A stretch of DNA of 64,000 nucleotides, taken from contig NZ_LKEG01000036.1 of NCBI RefSeq assembly GCF_001645105.1, forward strand, positions 318,493 to 382,492, read 5' to 3'. The notes beneath the pieces are model-generated. The model did not search any database and was not told the DNA's origin. It was given only the letters and a program-made list of their open reading frames with translations. Made by a program: the position numbers and the translations under genes. Numbering within the stretch: the first letter of the stretch is position 1; the number at the start of each line of letters is the position of its first letter. Source of the stretch: Pseudomonas marginalis (GTDB lineage: Bacteria > Pseudomonadota > Gammaproteobacteria > Pseudomonadales > Pseudomonadaceae). Shown here piece by piece: positions 46,159 through 54,703 of this stretch.

Positions 46159-46893
46159 TCAGGCGGTCTGTTCCCTATTCATGGCAACAATTTCCTCGTG
46201 TATGAAATTGCTACCGGGAGTCATGAACCTGGTCATCAGGGCATCCCGGTTTTGAGGCGCCCTCAACTTATCTGCCGCGCACAAGGCCGACTTCAACTCT
46301 GGCAGCTTCAGTTCGGTGCAGTAGGCCGGTGTGCCCGGTTGCTGACGCCACGAGTCTTCAAGGCTACCAGCGGCAAGCGCGGTGAAGCCGGTATCCTCTA
46401 CAAGATCTTGCGCGATTGCCTCAGCATTGATGTCACCGCCAGCTACAGGTAGGGCTATGCGTGAGGAAGCCCCGACCGGTTGGCCGTGGCCGGCAAGAGT
46501 TGCTGCGAGGACGGCATTCCACGCCTTAACAACCGGGCGGCCAATCTGCTCGCTTACCCAAACGCTCTCGGGCTTGCCGTCGTCCACTTCTTTGATTGGC
46601 CCGTCTCGTCTTGGATAGTAATTGGAGGTGTCGATGATGACGACTTTCTCGGGAATACGACTCAATGTTTGCCGCAGATCCGGGTACTTTGCAAAGGGGA
46701 TCGAGAGGATTATGGCATCCACGTCGGACACAGCATCTTCTTTGGTCACCGCGTGCACACCGATTTTGTTGGCAAGGTCCTCAAGGGTATGAGGACTCTT
46801 CGAGTTTGCCAGTTTGACTTCATGGCCGCACGCAGCGAGCTTACGGGCAAGAGTCGCCCCAATGTTGCCTGCGCCGATAATTCCGATTTTCAT
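46159..46893 (-). CDS. NADP-binding oxidoreductase, F420-dependent NADP reductase-like (COG2085)
   Basis: This 244-residue protein opens with a Rossmann glycine motif, MKIGIIGAGNIGATLARKL, followed by HEVKLANSKSP (a basic pocket that suggests NADP). Further on are DAIILSIPFAKYPDL and VIIDTSNYYPRRDG, typical of the COG2085 group annotated as NADP oxidoreductase, coenzyme F420-dependent. Pseudomonads lack F420, so the true substrate is unknown. ATG 46893 has GAGGAT at good spacing and starts right at the Rossmann strand; the frame is open to 46920. The gene is co-directional with the SDR gene about 217 bases upstream and may share its TetR control. Confidence 0.85.
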   Translation of the reverse strand: MKIGIIGAGNIGATLARKLAACGHEVKLANSKSPHTLEDLANKIGVHAVTKEDAVSDVDAIILSIPFAKYPDLRQTLSRIPEKVVIIDTSNYYPRRDGPIKEVDDGKPESVWVSEQIGRPVVKAWNAVLAATLAGHGQPVGASSRIALPVAGGDINAEAIAQDLVEDTGFTALAAGSLEDSWRQQPGTPAYCTELKLPELKSALCAADKLRAPQNRDALMTRFMTPGSNFIHEEIVAMNREQTA

Positions 46894-46931
46894 TTCAATC
46901 GCATCCTCACCTACGAACAATAATCAAGCTA

Positions 46932-47036
46932 TTAAGCGGTGCCGATCAATTCTTGAGCGCTGCGGATGAGCGCTTCAAATTGATTTTCCATGGCACCCTT
47001 CTCGAGATCCATCATGGCGACGGCGAACTTATCTGT
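46932..47036 (-). pseudogene. possible short 3' remnant of an unknown gene
   Basis: The minus strand keeps an open stretch of 34 codons reading TDKFAVAMMDLEKG..EALIRSAQELIGTA before a stop. It looks like the C-terminal helix of some protein, with coding-like amino-acid use, but nothing complete surrounds it and a stop lies directly upstream. I cannot name a family. It may also be chance. Confidence 0.22.
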
Positions 47037-47110
47037 TTAAAACTGAGCACGCTGAGCGAGCACCCACTAAGTGTCCAGGTAAGCAGCAGAGGCTACTCAT
47101 ACGGTTGACG

Positions 47111-47869
47111 TCATTCTGCCGGTGGTTTGTAGTCCGCAAGCATTTTCAAGACCTCATCATGTGATCCGTTCGCTTCAGCAAACCGTAAGGGTTTGGCGCG
47201 CTCGACGACAAGTTCGCGTGGGGTTGGAGAGATCTCGAGCAGTTCGAAGATTTCATCCAGAAACTCGTCCAAGGGCATGGCGTGTTCGTCGTTTTCCTGC
47301 CCAAGCAAAGTGGTACGTACACCCGGCGGCGCAAGCTCGATAACCTCGACCGGCGAGTCCTCTAGCTGCACTCGAAGACTTTGAGTGAACGAATGAACTG
47401 CCGCTTTGGTTGCGCTGTAGGTCGGTGTCGCAGGTAGCGGGACGAATGCCAACGCCGAACTGACATTCACAATCGTTGCACTGGGCTGCTTGATCAGCTG
47501 GGGGATGAATGCATATACCATGCGAATCGTGCCAAGTAAGTTAGTTGTCACGATATCTTCGGCGGTGCTCAGGTATGCCGGGTCAGTCAGATCCTCCCAA
47601 TGCATGATGCCAGCATTGTTTATGAGGACGTTCAGATTTGGGTGGCTGACCGCAAGCGCTTCGCTGGTGCGCTGGATGGATTGTGGATCGGAGACGTCCA
47701 GCAATACTGATTCAATACCTGGATGCTCCGACACTATCTTGTCGAGCAGAGCCTTGCGACGTCCCGCGATGATTACTATGTTGCCCGCCTTGTGAAGCCT
47801 AAGTGCCAGACCAAGGCCGATACCTGAGGTGCCACCAGTAACCAGAATCGTATTGCCAGTGCTGTTCAT
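47111..47869 (-). CDS. short-chain dehydrogenase/reductase (SDR)
   Basis: This 252-residue classical SDR has the cofactor motif TGGTSGIGLGLA near residue 10, NNAG near 87 (NVLINNAGIM), the catalytic Ser in VNVSSALAF, and Y-S-A-T-K as the YxxxK active site. The C-terminal part is typical of the DltE-like group. The substrate cannot be told. ATG 47869 has TGGAG seven bases upstream; the frame is open to 47902. It is divergent from the TetR gene, with a paired palindrome between them, so it is probably repressed by that regulator. Confidence 0.93.
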   Translation of the reverse strand: MNSTGNTILVTGGTSGIGLGLALRLHKAGNIVIIAGRRKALLDKIVSEHPGIESVLLDVSDPQSIQRTSEALAVSHPNLNVLINNAGIMHWEDLTDPAYLSTAEDIVTTNLLGTIRMVYAFIPQLIKQPSATIVNVSSALAFVPLPATPTYSATKAAVHSFTQSLRVQLEDSPVEVIELAPPGVRTTLLGQENDEHAMPLDEFLDEIFELLEISPTPRELVVERAKPLRFAEANGSHDEVLKMLADYKPPAE

Positions 47870-47892
47870 AGTAAACTCCAGAAATGATGCGT

Positions 47893-47940
47893 AAGCGGAC
47901 AAGTGTCCACTTGCAAACCGTACCGGACAACTGTCCGCTT
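47893..47940. promoter_or_regulatory. paired TetR operator between SDR and tetR genes
   Basis: Two 12-bp palindromes, GGACAAGTGTCC (47897-47908) and GGACAACTGTCC (47925-47936), lie with centres 28 bases apart. The flanks are also mirrored: the pair begins AAGCGGACA and ends TGTCCGCTT, so the whole 48 bases form a large inverted repeat. This is a convincing dimer-of-dimers site for the divergent TetR-family regulator. Confidence 0.8.
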
Positions 47941-47968
47941 AGCAATACATTGAAGGAAAACTTTGCCC

Positions 47969-48556
47969 ATGACTGACGAATTGGTGATGCGTTCTGACGC
48001 CAAGAAAAACCGCGAACGGATACTGGAAGTCGCTGTGCTCGAACTGACCAGCGATCCTGCGGTTGCGTTGAGCACGATTGCGAAGAAGGCCGGGGTGGGG
48101 CAGGGCACGTTCTATCGCCACTTCGCCACCCGAGAGAAACTGGTATTCGAGGTCTATCAATTCGAGATGCAACAGGTGGCATCGTTGGCGGAACAGCTTC
48201 TCGCGACAAAACCGCCCAAGGAGGCCCTGCGAGAATGGATGGACAGCCTCGCTGAATACGCAATGACAAAGGCAGGACTCGCTGCTGCGATTCAACAAGC
48301 TGCGTCTGTTTACGAGTTCCCAGGGAAATCGGGATACGCTCCAGTCCAGGCCGCCGCCGAGTTGCTTTTGAGGGCGAATGAAAAGGCCGGAACTATTCGT
48401 AGCGGGATTACCAACGACGATTTCTTTCTAGCCATTGCTGGCATATGGCAAATGGATGCTCAGAGTGAATGGCGCTCGCGCCTCGCCAGATTGATGAACC
48501 TGGTGATGGATGGTCTGTGCGCGGGTAGCCCCGAGAGCCTGAAGAAAAACGTGTAG
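47969..48556 (+). CDS. TetR-family transcriptional regulator
   Basis: This 195-residue regulator has an N-terminal helix-turn-helix (ERILEVAVLEL, then LSTIAKKAGVGQGTFYRHFATREKLV, residues about 15-60) and a TetR-type ligand-binding half. ATG 47969 follows AAGGAA by about ten bases. It is divergent from the SDR gene, and the 99 bases between hold the paired palindromes at 47893-47940, so it probably represses both itself and the SDR gene. The ligand is unknown. Confidence 0.93.
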   Translation: MTDELVMRSDAKKNRERILEVAVLELTSDPAVALSTIAKKAGVGQGTFYRHFATREKLVFEVYQFEMQQVASLAEQLLATKPPKEALREWMDSLAEYAMTKAGLAAAIQQAASVYEFPGKSGYAPVQAAAELLLRANEKAGTIRSGITNDDFFLAIAGIWQMDAQSEWRSRLARLMNLVMDGLCAGSPESLKKNV

Positions 48557-48615
48557 CCTTTAGGGCAGCCCTATTGCCAGCAACCTTGTGGTCACTCCGC
48601 CCGCCTGTTTCAGGG

Positions 48616-49488
48616 TCAATTTGAATCGTGCCCTGACTTCAAGTAGGTCTTGGCCCACTCACGATAGTTATCCGAGAGCGTGTATTTTGAAAGCAGCTCA
48701 GGAAGGGAAAGCTCGTTTGCGTGTGTGCCGCTTTGTTCGCGCAGCGCCTCGTAGGTCGCTTTGATTGCGGACAAATAAGGGGCATGCCCATTGACCACGA
48801 CCCGCACGTTGGCGGCACTCAGTTTCTCGACATCGCTCAGGGCCGGATTGCCGTAGTTGATCAGCATGATTGGCACGCTGAGGTGTGCCGTGAGTGCTTC
48901 CAGGTGCTGGAAATCCTTAACGCCAACCAGGCAAATCGCATCTGCCCCGGCCTTCTGATAGGCCGCAGTGCGAGCGATGGAGTCTTCCAACGTGGTAGCG
49001 GCCACATTCGTTCTGGCAATGATGCTGAGCGCATCATCCGAACGGGCAAATCGCGCAGCGTAGATCTTGGCTGCGGCTTCTTGCCTTTCGATAAGCACGT
49101 TCGACTGCTCGTCGTACTTGGCCGGTAGGTGGGTGTCTTCCAGCGTCAGGGCGGCAACACCGGCTTTCTGAAGCTCGGTCACTGTTCGCATGACATTAAG
49201 TGCGTTACCGAACCCATGATCAGCGTCGCCGATGATTGGGATTTGACTGGCCCGCCCGACTCTAGAAACCTGTTCGACGTATTCATCAAGCGTGAGCAGT
49301 GCAATGTCAGGTGCCCCGAGCACTTGAAGCGAGGCGACGGAACCACCTTGGATGGCAACCTCAAAGCCAAGGTCGGATGCCATACGAACCGAGATAGGAT
49401 CGAACACGGAAGCGGCAAATTTGCAGGCGGTTCCCTGGAGTAAATCGCCAAACGCCTTGCGCAATTCATGATGAGATCGCTCAATCAT
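48616..49488 (-). CDS. oxaloacetate decarboxylase, isocitrate lyase/PEP mutase superfamily (PA4872-like)
   Basis: This 290-residue protein follows the known P. aeruginosa oxaloacetate decarboxylase PA4872 closely: ASVFDPISVRMASDLGFE, GGSVASLQVLGAPD, the metal-binding region IIGDADHGFGNALNV, TLEDTHLPAK, and ICLVGVKDF. It would decarboxylate oxaloacetate to pyruvate and CO2 with Mg2+. ATG 49488 has TGGAG upstream; the frame is open to 49560. It is the last gene of a three-gene minus-strand set after tarD and dctA, where it would use the oxaloacetate made by tartrate dehydratase. The family also includes carboxyphosphonoenolpyruvate mutase-like enzymes, but the context favours oxaloacetate. Confidence 0.9.
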   Translation of the reverse strand: MIERSHHELRKAFGDLLQGTACKFAASVFDPISVRMASDLGFEVAIQGGSVASLQVLGAPDIALLTLDEYVEQVSRVGRASQIPIIGDADHGFGNALNVMRTVTELQKAGVAALTLEDTHLPAKYDEQSNVLIERQEAAAKIYAARFARSDDALSIIARTNVAATTLEDSIARTAAYQKAGADAICLVGVKDFQHLEALTAHLSVPIMLINYGNPALSDVEKLSAANVRVVVNGHAPYLSAIKATYEALREQSGTHANELSLPELLSKYTLSDNYREWAKTYLKSGHDSN

Positions 49489-49610
49489 TTTGTCGGCTCC
49501 ATCAAATTCATTCGAGGACTTATTGGGATCGTTCCGCGTTGAACGAGACCTGGAAATCACTACCGGTCATGGCCATGGTTGAAGCGCAAGTGACCGGTAA
49601 ACGTGGCTGA

Positions 49611-50918
49611 TTACTTTTGCGGCAACAATGCTTTTCGCGCTGCCTTTTCGTGTTTCATTGCGGCAATCTCCCGCTCGCAGGCTTCGACGTCAAAGGAGTT
49701 GTCCCATTTGGCAATGGCGATGGTGCCGATACCGTTGCCGATCAAGTTGGTCACGGCACGCGCCTCGTTGAGGAAGCGATCGATACCCAAAAGCAGGACA
49801 AGGCCTACCAACGGAATGGAGTGTATGGTCGTGAGCGTTGCCGCAAGGGTGATGAACCCGGCACCCGCCACGCCAGCGGAGCCTTTTGAGGTCAGCAGGA
49901 AGACACCCAGCAGAATCATCTGATCCATAAACGTCAGTGGCGTATTGGTTGCCTGTGCGATAAAAATCGCTGCCATGGTGAGGTAAATACAGGTGCCATC
50001 CGCATTGAAGGCATATCCAGTGGGTAGCACCATGCCCACCACTGACTTCTTGCAGCCCAGCTTTTCAAGTTTCACCATCATTCGCGGAAGCACGGCCTCG
50101 GTTGAGCAGGTGCCAAGCGTGATGAGAATTTCATCTTTGAAATAACGAAGAAATGGCATCAGCGGCATGCCCGACCATCGAGCAACCGTACCTAGCACTA
50201 CCACGATGAAAATCAAGGTCGTGATGTAGAGCGCAACCAGCAACTGGCCGAGTGACAGCAAGGTACCAATTCCGTACTTGCCTATCGTGAACGCCATCCC
50301 GGCGCCGGCGCCAATCGGCGCCAGGCGCATAACCATTGCCACGATCTTGAACAGCCCTTGCAGAAACAAGTCGATGGTATTGATCAGCGGTTTGCTGGTT
50401 TCACCCATTTGAACGAGGGCAATGCCCATCAATACCGAAATCAAGATGACCTGAAGCATGACGCCATTCGAGAATGCGCCAATGAAGGTGCTCGGGATGA
50501 TGTTGAGAAAGAAATCGATGGTGCCGCCCTGATCACTGGCGGCCTGGCTGTACTTGGCGATAGCGCTGGCATCAAGCGTGGTAGCGTTGATATTCATCCC
50601 GGCGCCTGGCTTTACGACATTGACCACAATAAGGCCAAGGACCAGCGCAACGGTTGAAAGGATTTCAAAGTAGAGCAGCGCCTTGACGCCGATGCGCCCG
50701 ACCTCCTTGATGCTGCCCATCTTGGCGATACCCACCACGACGGTACCGAAAATAATCGGCGCCAACAGCATTTTGATGAGTTTGATAAAGCCATCCGCAA
50801 AAGGTTGAAGCTTGGCTCCGAATTGCGGTTCAAAGTGACCGATTGCAGCGCCGATGACGATACCGATCAACACCTGCACATACAGCTGGCTGTACCAGCG
50901 GGACTTGGACATTTCCAC
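49611..50918 (-). CDS. dctA: C4-dicarboxylate:cation symporter (DctA family), GTG start
   Basis: This 435-residue glutamate/dicarboxylate symporter has about eight membrane helices plus the two hairpin loops of the family. A serine/threonine-rich motif (LGTCSTEAVLPRM) and a NADGTCIYLTMAAIFIAQA segment hold the substrate and cation sites. GTG 50918 has GAGG seven bases upstream, and ATG 50912 is an alternative. Its place between tarD and the oxaloacetate decarboxylase suggests that its substrate is tartrate, a C4-dicarboxylate, rather than the succinate/malate of the housekeeping DctA. Confidence 0.93.
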   Translation of the reverse strand: MEMSKSRWYSQLYVQVLIGIVIGAAIGHFEPQFGAKLQPFADGFIKLIKMLLAPIIFGTVVVGIAKMGSIKEVGRIGVKALLYFEILSTVALVLGLIVVNVVKPGAGMNINATTLDASAIAKYSQAASDQGGTIDFFLNIIPSTFIGAFSNGVMLQVILISVLMGIALVQMGETSKPLINTIDLFLQGLFKIVAMVMRLAPIGAGAGMAFTIGKYGIGTLLSLGQLLVALYITTLIFIVVVLGTVARWSGMPLMPFLRYFKDEILITLGTCSTEAVLPRMMVKLEKLGCKKSVVGMVLPTGYAFNADGTCIYLTMAAIFIAQATNTPLTFMDQMILLGVFLLTSKGSAGVAGAGFITLAATLTTIHSIPLVGLVLLLGIDRFLNEARAVTNLIGNGIGTIAIAKWDNSFDVEACEREIAAMKHEKAARKALLPQK

Positions 50919-51020
50919 GGAAGCACCTCATTTTATTGTTGTGATGGGCATGTGGTTTGGCGTCAGTGGATGACGCCTGAGTCTGCGGCCCCTTTAAAAG
51001 AAACCGCAGATCGAGGTTGA

Positions 51021-52190
51021 TCAGCCTTCGCCTAACTCGCGCATGACTGCGTACAAGGCGGACTTGGCTTCGAAACCAACACCTGGAATATCCGGCAGGC
51101 CGACATAACTATTTTCCACCTTGATTCCGTCGGCGAAGCCGCCGAAAGGCTGGAACACGTCGGGGTAAGATTCGTTGCCGCCCAGGTGCAGGCCGGCTGC
51201 GATGTTCAGGGACATCTGGTGGCCACCATGCGGAACCACGCGGCGGGAAGACCAACCCATTTCGTCCATCACCTTCAGGGTGCGCATGTACTCCACCAGC
51301 CCGTAGGACAGGGCGCAGTCGAACTGGAGGAAGTCGCGATCAGGGCGCATTCCACCGTGACGCAGAAGGTTACGGGCATCCTGGTGGGAGAACAGGTTTT
51401 CCCCGGTGGCCATGGGCAGCTCATAGTGATTCGCGAGCTCAGCCTGGAGCGCGTAATCAAGCGGGTCGCCGATCTCCTCGTACCAGAAGAGGTTGTACTT
51501 CTTGATGGCTTCAGCGTATGCAATACCGGTCTGAAGATCAAAACGACCGTTGGCATCGACCGCCAACCGACGACCATCCCCCACCACTTCGAGTACCGCT
51601 TCGATGCGACGGATATCTTCGTCCAGCGGTACTGCACCGATCTTCATCTTGACGACGTCGTAGCCACGATCCAGATAGCTCTGCATTTCTGCTTTGAGCT
51701 TGGTCTGGTCTTTGCCAGGGTAGTAATAGCCACCTGCTGCATAGACCCATACCTTGTCGTCTGCCACCCCGTTACGGTAGCGGTCAGCCAGCAGGCGATA
51801 GAGGGGTTTGCCTTCAATTTTGGCAACGGCATCCCATACAGCCATGTCGATGGTGCCGACTGCGACCGATCGCTCACCGTGACCACCTGGCTTTTCGTTC
51901 GTCATCAGGGCTTTCCAGATGGCAAACGGATCCAGGTTATTGTTTTCATGGTCGACAAGAGTATCTGGATCAGCTTCGGTGATCCTCGCCAGAAAGCGAT
52001 CACGCATCAAAGCGCCTTGACCATAGCGACCGTTGGAGTTGAAACCGTATCCGATGACAGGTTTACCGTCGCGAATCACATCCGTGATAACAGCGACGAC
52101 CGAGCAGGTCATTTTGGAAAAATCGATGTAGGCGTTGGCAATTGGAGAGGCAATAGAAACTGTTTTTTCGCGGATGTCTACGATACGCAT
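51021..52190 (-). CDS. tarD: D-tartrate dehydratase (enolase superfamily)
   Basis: This 389-residue enolase-superfamily enzyme has the exact length of the characterised Bradyrhizobium TarD and shares long stretches with it (IANAYIDFSKMTCSVVAV, TNEKPGGHGERSVAVG, AAGGYYYPGK). The acid/base residues are visible: Lys183 in the KMK motif (181-183) and His321 in PHGGH, with Lys100 in TNEKPGGH. Metal ligands are Asp212 (VDAN), Glu238/239 (WYEE) and Glu264 (TGEN). It removes water from D-tartrate to give oxaloacetate. ATG 52190 has AGAGGAA six bases upstream. It is first in the operon and divergent from the LysR gene. Confidence 0.93.
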   Translation of the reverse strand: MRIVDIREKTVSIASPIANAYIDFSKMTCSVVAVITDVIRDGKPVIGYGFNSNGRYGQGALMRDRFLARITEADPDTLVDHENNNLDPFAIWKALMTNEKPGGHGERSVAVGTIDMAVWDAVAKIEGKPLYRLLADRYRNGVADDKVWVYAAGGYYYPGKDQTKLKAEMQSYLDRGYDVVKMKIGAVPLDEDIRRIEAVLEVVGDGRRLAVDANGRFDLQTGIAYAEAIKKYNLFWYEEIGDPLDYALQAELANHYELPMATGENLFSHQDARNLLRHGGMRPDRDFLQFDCALSYGLVEYMRTLKVMDEMGWSSRRVVPHGGHQMSLNIAAGLHLGGNESYPDVFQPFGGFADGIKVENSYVGLPDIPGVGFEAKSALYAVMRELGEG

Positions 52191-52289
52191 GACGGGTTCC
52201 TCTTGTTGTTTGTGGCCCCACGTTATGCTTTGCGATGTCACCCGCCCAATGCTATTAATGCCGTACCCTATGCACAGGAGGCATGGCCC

Positions 52290-53183
52290 TTGGAACTCGT
52301 TTGGCTCGAAGATCTTTCAGCGCTTGCAGAGTACGGCAGCTTCGTTCGGGCGGCAGAAGCGCGGCATGTTACTCAGCCAGCTTTCAGCCGCAGAGTTCGC
52401 TCATTGGAGAACTGGATGGGCGTTGAGTTGTTTGTGCGTTCACCGCAAGGCGCAACCCTTACCGAAGCAGGAAGGCAAATTTTGCCCAGTGCTCAGGAAG
52501 CGGCTCGACACTTGTACAGGATGCGCAACGAGGCTCAAGAGGTAGCAGGAATGGCAGCCAAGTCGCTGCAATTCGCAGCGACTCATTCCCTGTCATTTAC
52601 ATTTTTTCCGAAATGGCTTCGAAGCTCAGAAAACGGTGCGCCAATTGAGGCTGTGCAGCTGCACTCAGATAGCATGGCTGTTTGTGAGCAGATGCTGATA
52701 CATGGCCAGGTTCAGTTTCTGCTCTGCCACCGCCATCCCGATGTTCCGCCTTTACTGACGCCTGATCAGTTCACCAGCAAGAAAGTGGGCGAGGACGTTC
52801 TCGTTCCCCTCACGAGTGCATCCACTAACTTCGGCACCTCTCCTGCGGCATTGCCATACCTCGCTTACACCCATGAGTCTGGACTGGGGCGTATCGTCGC
52901 CCACAGATTGCGTGGCAAGGAAGATTACCTCCACCTCAAACCACTTTTCAGCAGCCACCTGGCAGCGGTACTCATGTCCATGGCCTTGGAAAGCAAAGGA
53001 GTGGCGTGGCTGCCCAAGAGCCTCACCGAGCAAGAAATCCTGGATGGGCGCTTAGTCAGAGCGCTCGACGAAAGCTGGGATATACCCCTGGAAATTCATC
53101 TGACCCGCCCAAAAGCAATTCTCAGTCAGTCTGCCGAAGAATTCTGGGGTAGGGCGGGTGGTGACCCGCAGCCTTCCACATGA
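52290..53183 (+). CDS. LysR-family regulator of the tartrate genes, TTG start
   Basis: This 297-residue LysR regulator has an N-terminal winged helix (EDLSALAEYGSFVRAAEARHVTQPAFSRRVRSLE, residues about 5-40) and a substrate-binding-like C-terminal domain. No ATG fits the start of the helix-turn-helix domain; TTG 52290 lies eight bases after a perfect AGGAGG and begins LELVWLEDLS, so I chose it. The much longer upstream open frame is the antisense shadow of tarD. It is divergent from tarD with 99 bases between, the classic LysR layout, so it probably activates tarD-dctA-decarboxylase in response to tartrate or a product. Confidence 0.92.
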   Translation: MELVWLEDLSALAEYGSFVRAAEARHVTQPAFSRRVRSLENWMGVELFVRSPQGATLTEAGRQILPSAQEAARHLYRMRNEAQEVAGMAAKSLQFAATHSLSFTFFPKWLRSSENGAPIEAVQLHSDSMAVCEQMLIHGQVQFLLCHRHPDVPPLLTPDQFTSKKVGEDVLVPLTSASTNFGTSPAALPYLAYTHESGLGRIVAHRLRGKEDYLHLKPLFSSHLAAVLMSMALESKGVAWLPKSLTEQEILDGRLVRALDESWDIPLEIHLTRPKAILSQSAEEFWGRAGGDPQPST

Positions 53184-53700
53184 CGCGTTGCGCTGCTCGT
53201 TAGAAATACACGGCGGCGAGGCAGAGTTAAGCGCGGCGCGGCTTGATTCAGAGACTCTCAGGATCGCCAAAAAAGCATTTTGACTTGGCTGTAGAACAGT
53301 AGTTTCAGCTTGAAAAACACGAACTATGTCCCCAGTTGTGCCCCCAATTACGCTGAGTGTTCGAGCGATCGCGAATGGCGATTTCTGACGCGGACCTACT
53401 TCGCTGGCATTCTGACAACGGTCGGACTGCAACAAGTCATGTTGTTTGGGATTTTAATCTGACGGACTGTGCCATACGGTGTAGGGGGGCAGGAAGTGTG
53501 TTGGCCGGACGGTTACTGTTCTGGTAACTCATCCACATATCTACCTTAAAAAAACGGCCAGTGAAGTTCGTAAAGTGGGACGAGTTGCACAATGTACTGC
53601 GCTGAATGATGCATTGAAGAGAGGGTCAGCATAAGGGCTGATCCGCATCCCGACCGACCCAAGTCAATACAGTAGCGAGGAATCCATAGCCTGACGGAGT
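53184..53700. other. intergenic stretch without a supportable gene
   Basis: These 517 bases follow the LysR gene. The minus-strand open frame through the LysR 3' end and this gap lacks family features. No transposase, integrase or tRNA-like sequence is recognisable. An operator-like site follows at 53701. Confidence 0.5.
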
Positions 53701-53726
53701 TGTGACCTGGTTGGAAATCGGTCACG
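53701..53726. promoter_or_regulatory. operator-like site 1 (TGTGACC-N12-GGTCACG), upstream of tetR
   Basis: TGTGACC and GGTCACG are separated by 12 bases, 37 bases before the TetR start at 53764. The geometry is the same as at 54489, 57512 and 57621. It suggests self-repression of the TetR gene. The right arm has one mismatch (G for A). Confidence 0.6.
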
Positions 53727-53763
53727 AGTTGTCAACGGTGACTTGGATCCGTAAGCTACAGGC

Positions 53764-54384
53764 ATGAACCAGCCATCCATTTTCTCGCCCGGCGTTCGGG
53801 GCCCAGCCGATCATGACATTCGAGATCAGATTGTCGCGGCGGCCAACGAACATTTCAGCCAGTACGGTTACAGCAAAACCACGGTTTCCGACCTGGCCAA
53901 GGCCGTCGGCTTTTCCAAGGCTTACATCTACAAATTCTTCGATTCCAAACAGGCGATCGGCGAAGCCATCTGCTCAAATTGCCTGGCGGAAATCGTTGCG
54001 GCGGTTGAACAGGCCATCAGTGTCGATGATATTTCGTCGACGGAGCGCTTTCGACGCTTGGTCAGGACCTTGATCTCCACAGGTGCAAGCCTGTTCTTTA
54101 CCGATCGAAAGCTCTATGACATTGCCGCTCTTGCGGCGTCAGAAAGCTGGCCGAGCACACAAAATTACGACGCACAGATTAAACGTTTCGTTTTGCAGAT
54201 CGTGCGTGAAGGGCGGGAAAGCGGCGAATTTGAACGCAAGACTCCATTGGATGAAACGGTAGATTCCATCCATTTTGCGCTGCGGCCTTTCGTCAACCCG
54301 TTGCTGCTGCAATACAATCTTGACTTCGTTGAGACAGCACCCACGCTCACCTCAAACCTGATATTGCGCAGCCTCATGCCGTGA
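53764..54384 (+). CDS. TetR-family regulator, likely repressor of the FadL/RND regulon
   Basis: This 206-residue regulator has a helix-turn-helix near residues 25-70 (IVAAANEHFSQYGYSKTTVSDLAKAVGFSKAYIYKFFDSK) and an AcrR-like C-terminal half. The ribosome site before ATG 53764 is weak. It sits between operator-like site 1 (own promoter) and site 2 (FadL-type gene), and sites 3 and 4 lie in the efflux intergenic region 3 kb away. The shared geometry makes this protein the best candidate to bind all four. The second TetR at 62072 cannot be excluded. The ligand is unknown, perhaps a hydrophobic compound. Confidence 0.92.
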   Translation: MNQPSIFSPGVRGPADHDIRDQIVAAANEHFSQYGYSKTTVSDLAKAVGFSKAYIYKFFDSKQAIGEAICSNCLAEIVAAVEQAISVDDISSTERFRRLVRTLISTGASLFFTDRKLYDIAALAASESWPSTQNYDAQIKRFVLQIVREGRESGEFERKTPLDETVDSIHFALRPFVNPLLLQYNLDFVETAPTLTSNLILRSLMP

Positions 54385-54488
54385 TTCCAGGTTGCGCATT
54401 CTGCGCAGCCTTCATGTGAACGTCGAAAAAATACCTTTTCAGTTTCAGCCATTGCATCGAGCAGTGGCATACACGTTTTTGCCTGGGT

Positions 54489-54514
54489 TGTGACCATTGA
54501 CATAATTGGTCACA
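54489..54514. promoter_or_regulatory. operator-like site 2 over the fadL-type promoter
   Basis: TGTGACCA and TGGTCACA form an inverted repeat, TGTGACC-N12-GGTCACA. A -35-like TTGACA (54497-54502) lies inside it and a -10-like TAACAT follows at 54519-54524 (16-base spacer), so a repressor here would block the promoter. The rest of the 319-base gap 54385-54703 has no gene. Confidence 0.75.
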
Positions 54515-54703
54515 TGGCTAAACATGGCGCCTCAGTTTTGGCGGCACTGCCATGATTCAGCGCCGCTCTGTTAGTTGCGCGGCGATTGCCGGGTTTTTTG
54601 GGCGCGCCGGACTGTGGCCTTTTTACGTGATGCAAACGAACTGAAACCCATAAAAAAACTACGGCTAACCGGTTCTTTCCGGTGATCACGAAGAGTTCCA
54701 ATA

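Noticed and set aside
51186..52289. Long plus-strand open frame continuous with the LysR gene, suggesting a 665-residue protein
   Set aside because: The upstream part is antisense to tarD; the LysR fold starts at TTG 52290 after a perfect AGGAGG.
52191..52289. LysR-box (T-N11-A palindrome) in the tarD/lysR gap
   Set aside because: Several imperfect candidates but none with convincing symmetry, so no site is called.
46065..53389. 15-base identity ATGGCGATTTCTGAC at 46065-46079 and 53375-53389, considered as direct repeats of a mobile unit
   Set aside because: A few shared 15-mers are expected by chance in 64 kb, and no mobility gene or extended match lies at either site.
53052..53435. 127-codon minus-strand frame across the LysR 3' end and the following gap
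   Set aside because: No recognisable motif; more than a third is antisense to the LysR gene.
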